Of a DNA stretch of 64,000 nucleotides, positions 59,291 to 64,000 are shown piece after piece. A model generated the notes under the pieces. That model had not been told where the DNA came from. It made no database searches and was given only the letters and a program-made list of their open reading frames with translations. The first letter of the stretch is position 1; each line of letters begins with the position of its first letter. Origin of the DNA: Lingula anatina (lineage: Eukaryota > Brachiopoda > Lingulata > Lingulida > Lingulidae); NCBI RefSeq assembly GCF_001039355.2, contig NW_019774403.1, forward strand, positions 72,229 to 136,228. The letters are read 5' to 3'. A program made the position numbers and the translations under genes.

Positions 59291-59291
59291 N
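59291..59291. other. Single N at a sequence join
   Basis: It lies between the (GA)n end of the wedged piece and GC-rich GGCGGAGCC repeats. Confidence 0.95.
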
Positions 59292-59390
59292 CGGCGGAGC
59301 CGGCGGAGCCAACGGAGCCGGCGGAGCCGGCGGAACGATCCGGACGGGACCGAAACCATGTGTACCGCCAGCGCTAACGCTGGTGGTACA
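59292..59390. repeat. GC-rich triplet repeat and palindrome, part of an allele-specific insertion
   Basis: cggcggagc-type units (59292-59333), then a short palindrome (ccagcgctaacgctgg). The base composition is unlike its surroundings. With 53542-53577 it makes about 135 bp absent from the uninterrupted haplotype. Confidence 0.6.
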
Positions 59391-61701
59391 ATAATGGTCA
59401 ATAAAAGAAAAGCCTGTGCTGTGTCCTGTACTGTGTCCTGTGCAGAATAGGGTGTCACAATCCACATTGTCTACTAACAGGCCGAACATGTAAGATGGAG
59501 CTATTATCTTAGCTAGCACCTTCCTAAACAGAAGTTCTCAGTTACGGTCTTTACACACCACTGTACCAGAAAAGGGAACAAATTTTCTTTCACACACTTC
59601 ACCAGATATCTGATGAATAATTTAGAAAATATAAAGTTACCCTTTTAGTAATTTTCCAAACCTTCCTCAGACAGAGACAAAAAAAATGATAAAAATCACA
59701 TGATTATAACCTATCAAAATTAAACCCAAGAAGGGAAAGAAGAAGCAGATCGAGACTTCGGAGAAAACAAATCAATTGAAGGTTCGCTGTAGCATACACC
59801 ATGTGGTCAAACTATCCAATGCGGCCTTATAACTGGTCAATGGTCGAAAAGAAAAGGTTGGTCAATAAAATACACACCTTTGTGTTTATCAAACTATGCG
59901 TCCAGCACGTTTCAATTATCAGGCTGCTTGTCCACTTGTGGAAAATGAAATACATTTCTTGTGTTTGTAATCGACTGATCTAATGTCTCAGGCCCATAGC
60001 CAGGGGGGTTTCGGGGGGTTCGAAAGAACCGCCCCTTTTGCTGGGAAAAGGTCCACTCTGGGTAAAATTTGATCTAGGTACATGAAGTTTTTAAGGAAAA
60101 AGGTCCACTTTTTCAGAAAAAGAACCCCCCCTTTTGAAATTGCTGGCTACGGGCCTGTGTCTTATTGAGTCGTGATCGCATTTAGACCAATTCTGACTGG
60201 CTCAGGGAAGCTTAAACCCAGAGTAAGTCCAGTGTAATATACTGATGGCAATTGCACAACAATTTGTGTCAATTTTTATCTTTTATCATTTTTAAAGTCT
60301 CAATAATAGAGGTGAAACAGAGCTTTTTTAGTGTCCAAAACATGAACTGTGATGATTGCAAAAAAAAAAATGATTAAATTCAGGATAATTAAAGCAATAT
60401 TATCATAACCAACAAACAGATGTGGTAAAGAATTTGGTACTCTTGGAAATGTAAAAGGTGACTGATATACATATTTGGACATGTCATTTTAATTAAATAA
60501 ATAAATGAATGAATGAATGAATGATTTAAGGTTAATAATGAACATTAAGTAAACAGGATCCAAACTGCTATCGTCTCCCTGAAGCATTTTGAGTCCGTAA
60601 CTTGCTCCCTATGCTTTAAAGGATGAAAAGCATAAATAAATTTGACAAAACTTACCCCTGTGTATTCCCATTGATCCACCAGGCTATACTGAACAAGCAG
60701 ACTTTTCAAATGTGTTTTAGTCTACCATGTGTATGTGTGTGTGTATTTGTCCCAGGTGATAACGTCTATCAATAGCTCTTCACACAGAGATTGTTGACAA
60801 TAGTCATGTTTACACACGCCAGCTGGTACAACCTACCACAAGCCTGGTTCAACCTACCACACATCAGACTGGGACTCTCTGGATGTTTAGATAGTGATTT
60901 AAGGAAACTTACTTTATTACATCAGAAAGAATAATTTTGACAGACTACTCAACAAAATTGCCAGTACCAAAGAGCAAAAACCCTTGTTCCAGATAAATCG
61001 TTATCTCCTCTGTATAAAAAATTTAATCACAACCCAAATTCAAACATGTCACTATTCTGGCATTCAAAGCACTAGTTATACCTCAGGGATGAGCAGCACT
61101 GCTATTTTGACCTCACTTACGTATTGCCATCAAGCTGAAAAGTTCCACACTCCAGGTATGCCCAACAATGGAGTCAATTCAGTCTGGTGTAAACGTTCTG
61201 TAATGTCCACATTCCAGCATGCCAAACAAGGGCTGGTCTTTTTGTCAACTATAGGACAAGTCTGGTGTCCTCAGCTTACAATGAAGTCGTGATAAGGTAT
61301 AACTATAATCTCACGCATGAGGCATTAACACAGACATGAACCAGGTAAATAATAAATCCAATACTTTTCAGCAAACATATACCAGTAATGTCACAATGAA
61401 TAGGCAGGATGGGAGGACCCAAGTATATTATTTATGTCTGATAAACATATGTACAGTCGCTGAATGGGATCATCTTCAAGAAAAACACAATTTTTCACTC
61501 CGGTTACTTTTTGTGAGGGGTAGACCAAGTAGTAAACTGACCTTTGCTACACCTAAACTCCAGGGTAGTTGACACTGTTGCTTGGAGAACCTACAATTGC
61601 CTTGAGATGACGTATACGATTTTGACCTCTCCTTTGTCTGATTTCGGGAGAAAATATTTTGGTGCATGTGAGCATGTGTATGTTTGGGAGAGGAGGGAAA
61701 G

Positions 61702-61753
<52 letters not shown>
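59391..61753. repeat. 2.4 kb direct repeat, right copy (flanking haplotype)
   Basis: The same sequence as 56971-59280 with allele-like differences. It continues into unique DNA after a shorter (GA)n run (61703-61752). Confidence 0.92.
59989..60157. mobile_element. MITE with CAGGCCCATAGCCAG termini (flanking-haplotype copy)
   Basis: Allelic counterpart of 57555-57723, with one change in the left terminus (g to a). Confidence 0.8.
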
Positions 61754-61755
<2 letters not shown>

Positions 61756-64000
61756 GGGGAAAGAAGAAGAGAGAAAAAAAGTGGATATAAAAACCCCAAA
61801 CTAGACACAACTGCAACTATACTTTAAAACATTCAAGTACAGTACATACTTTTCAGCTCAGCTCAGCCAATCCCTAGCGCTTGGATTTCAATCTGGAGAT
61901 ACAAAGAAAATGTTTTTCGTGATTCCAGAATATATTGGCAAATTACAATGACAACAATAAGATAACAATGGGACTTACAGTGAAATATAACAGTATTCCA
62001 ACTTTACATAATAAGTAATAGGACATCCATCTGTTCAAATCCTCCATGGTATCTCTTTTATGTGATGCTTCACACCAAGTCTTACTTTTAGATATGGCAT
62101 TTTCATCATTGCAAAAGAAGTGGATATTTACCAAAGGGCCCTTGCACTTAGGAGTTTAAAGGTACCGAAAGCAGCACAAAACAAGCCACAAGTTACATAT
62201 GTGCTAAAAATGTCTTTCAGCTTTGATCACATCGAGCATTAAATCTTAGTACTAGAGCTGTATCAGTACGCTTACATAGATTGGCAAATTAATACTGACT
62301 ATTACATAAGGGTCACCTAACGGAGCTCTGTGCTAGAAATGGCTAGTTAATTAACACCTAATCACATGGTACGTCTGTATCGCTGAGGCCCTTTTTCCAT
62401 TGAGCGCTACAATCATCAGTATTAAAATTCTTCCTAGTAGAATGGTCCTTACATAATATTCCACAAATGAGATTTAGTTCCTGTTACAAGATTGCTTCCA
62501 GCTGGTTGGGTGGCAATTCTATTTTGTCAATATATACTGATAAAAATTACTATGGTTAATTGGTAGTGCTGAGCGCAGGGGTATGTAGATAAACATAAAG
62601 CAAGCGTAGATTCCAAGTAACCCCATACAAACTACTTCTAGTAGTTTTTTTATACGACTCAAATAAAGTCAACTTGCCAAGGATAAATCCAATTAATCAC
62701 TCAATAAGTCATAAAAGAGCTTTAAAACTGCATCTTCTTCAAATTTTGATTCAAAGAATTGATCTCCTTATCTGACCTTATCTACACCAGATATACACAG
62801 CACAGAAAGTAAGCAGAAAATATCTTTTTTGGGTTATATGAAACAATACATCCTTCGATATTTTTGTAAGTTATACAATATGAAACTATATGGTGGCATT
62901 TAACAAATTCAGAATTTTGAGTCATAACAGTGATGAATCAACAATCTTTTCACATATCTTTTACTGTCTGTTACTAAAATACAACTGGTATTTCGAAAAA
63001 AAAAAAATCCATTTGCCAGCCTTAGCCTATAACCCGCACAACTCTAATATCTTTCATTGCACGTTTTTTTATAGATGTTATATACCAAATCTAGCAACCT
63101 CACACTTTAGTTAGTTTTCTTATCTCAATGAAATTAGATAAAACCTTCTGAATGGAGAAATATTACATGTCATCCCTTACACTATTCTCTCTGCTCAAAT
63201 ACATACATACAGACAGTTATCCTTTGTAGCAATCTATATTTTTTTTCTATTGCGGTTGACCGATAAGACTCCTCCAATCTGGTGTCAGTGTTAGTGAAAT
63301 TGCATGCTTGTGGTATATAACATGCAACAATGGGTGGAACAATAGAGCCAACACTAAAACGAACATCAAAAACCCTCAGAATTATCCATCCAAAGAAGTG
63401 AGTCATGACCTCCAGATTTCATTGGAACTTCAAAGCTAGAAAATGAAATAATAAAGTTTCTGGGCTTGGCACGACATCAAAGTATTCAGCATGAAAAAAA
63501 TATGATTCCCTCCTCTTTGTTTGCGCCATATAAACCTAGATAAAAAACAATGAATAAAACATCCAAGCTGGGTAAAAGTATATCAAATATTCATTTTGCC
63601 TACCTAGCAACAAAGGTTATAAAATGCCAAGGTTAAAAAAAAAGATAATCAGAATGTGGGCCTGCTCACGCAAGAACTAAAAAAGACCCAAAAATATCCA
63701 AAATTGCTTCATCCGTCTTGCTGCATTCACACCTGACCTAAATTTAATCTGATCAGAACCAGTCTAGATTATGTCACCTGACATCCATACTTAGTAACAT
63801 AATGAACTCTTTTTGGGTGACATCATACAACCACAATTTAGTCTGTTCCAAAGGATTCATCTTCCACTAAATAAGACCAAAATTTTGGTCTAAAAAATAA
63901 GAGAAATTTCCAGGTGAATGTTCTTTTTCCAAAGAAGATGCAGATTTTGAAGCTGCACTGCAACACTGCACACCTTATCATATCTGTGCTAAATAATCTC
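61754..64000. other. Noncoding stretch
   Basis: AT-rich sequence following the (GA)n run. No gene, RNA or repeat arms recognised. Confidence 0.5.

Noticed and set aside
59051-59519. Open frames through (GA)n and GGCGGAGCC repeats
   Set aside because: Simple-sequence translation only, and they cross the N at a mis-join.

Overview
The window is animal nuclear DNA: AT-rich, with GT-AG introns, dense microsatellites and many small inverted-repeat transposons. It carries one recognisable gene, on the minus strand: a type I diacylglycerol kinase (DGK alpha/beta/gamma class). Gene content, intron sizes, repeats and the high allelic divergence fit a marine invertebrate. A sea-urchin-like deuterostome is my guess; the sequence does not prove it.

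Region 1-24842 holds the DGK gene. I reconstructed 23 coding exons by matching splice sites and reading phase. They run from an ATG at 24722 to a TAA at 1368 (2778 nt, 925 codons plus stop), with all phases compatible. Domain order is recoverin-homology N-terminus, a long Ser/His-rich linker, two canonical EF-hands, two C1 zinc fingers, then the split catalytic and accessory lipid-kinase domains. The protein is predicted to phosphorylate diacylglycerol to phosphatidic acid under calcium control. The N-terminal half can plausibly be varied in three ways: two in-frame donors in exon 3, a symmetric cassette exon 4, and an alternative first exon at 14071-14098 that would give a form without the recoverin-homology region. 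A 5'UTR acceptor at 24842 implies further noncoding exon(s) upstream; a TATA-plus-donor candidate lies near 52206-52306.

Region 24843-42623 has no gene I can support and is probably the 5'UTR intron or intergenic. Region 42624-46580 is a composite transposon: about 0.4 kb imperfect terminal inverted repeats enclose a decayed plus-strand ORF and a nested, decayed minus-strand Tc1-like transposase. A 73-base gap at 48753-48825 directly abuts a near-perfect foldback element (48826-49084).

Region 50151-61753 looks like two tandem duplications but is best read as an assembly error. A 5.7 kb piece bounded by two single Ns (53578 and 59291) repeats the sequence on its left (50151-53541) and on its right (59391-61753) with allele-like differences. 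It appears to be the alternative haplotype wedged into a gap at an allele-specific GC-rich insertion. Region 61754-64000 shows nothing beyond simple sequence.
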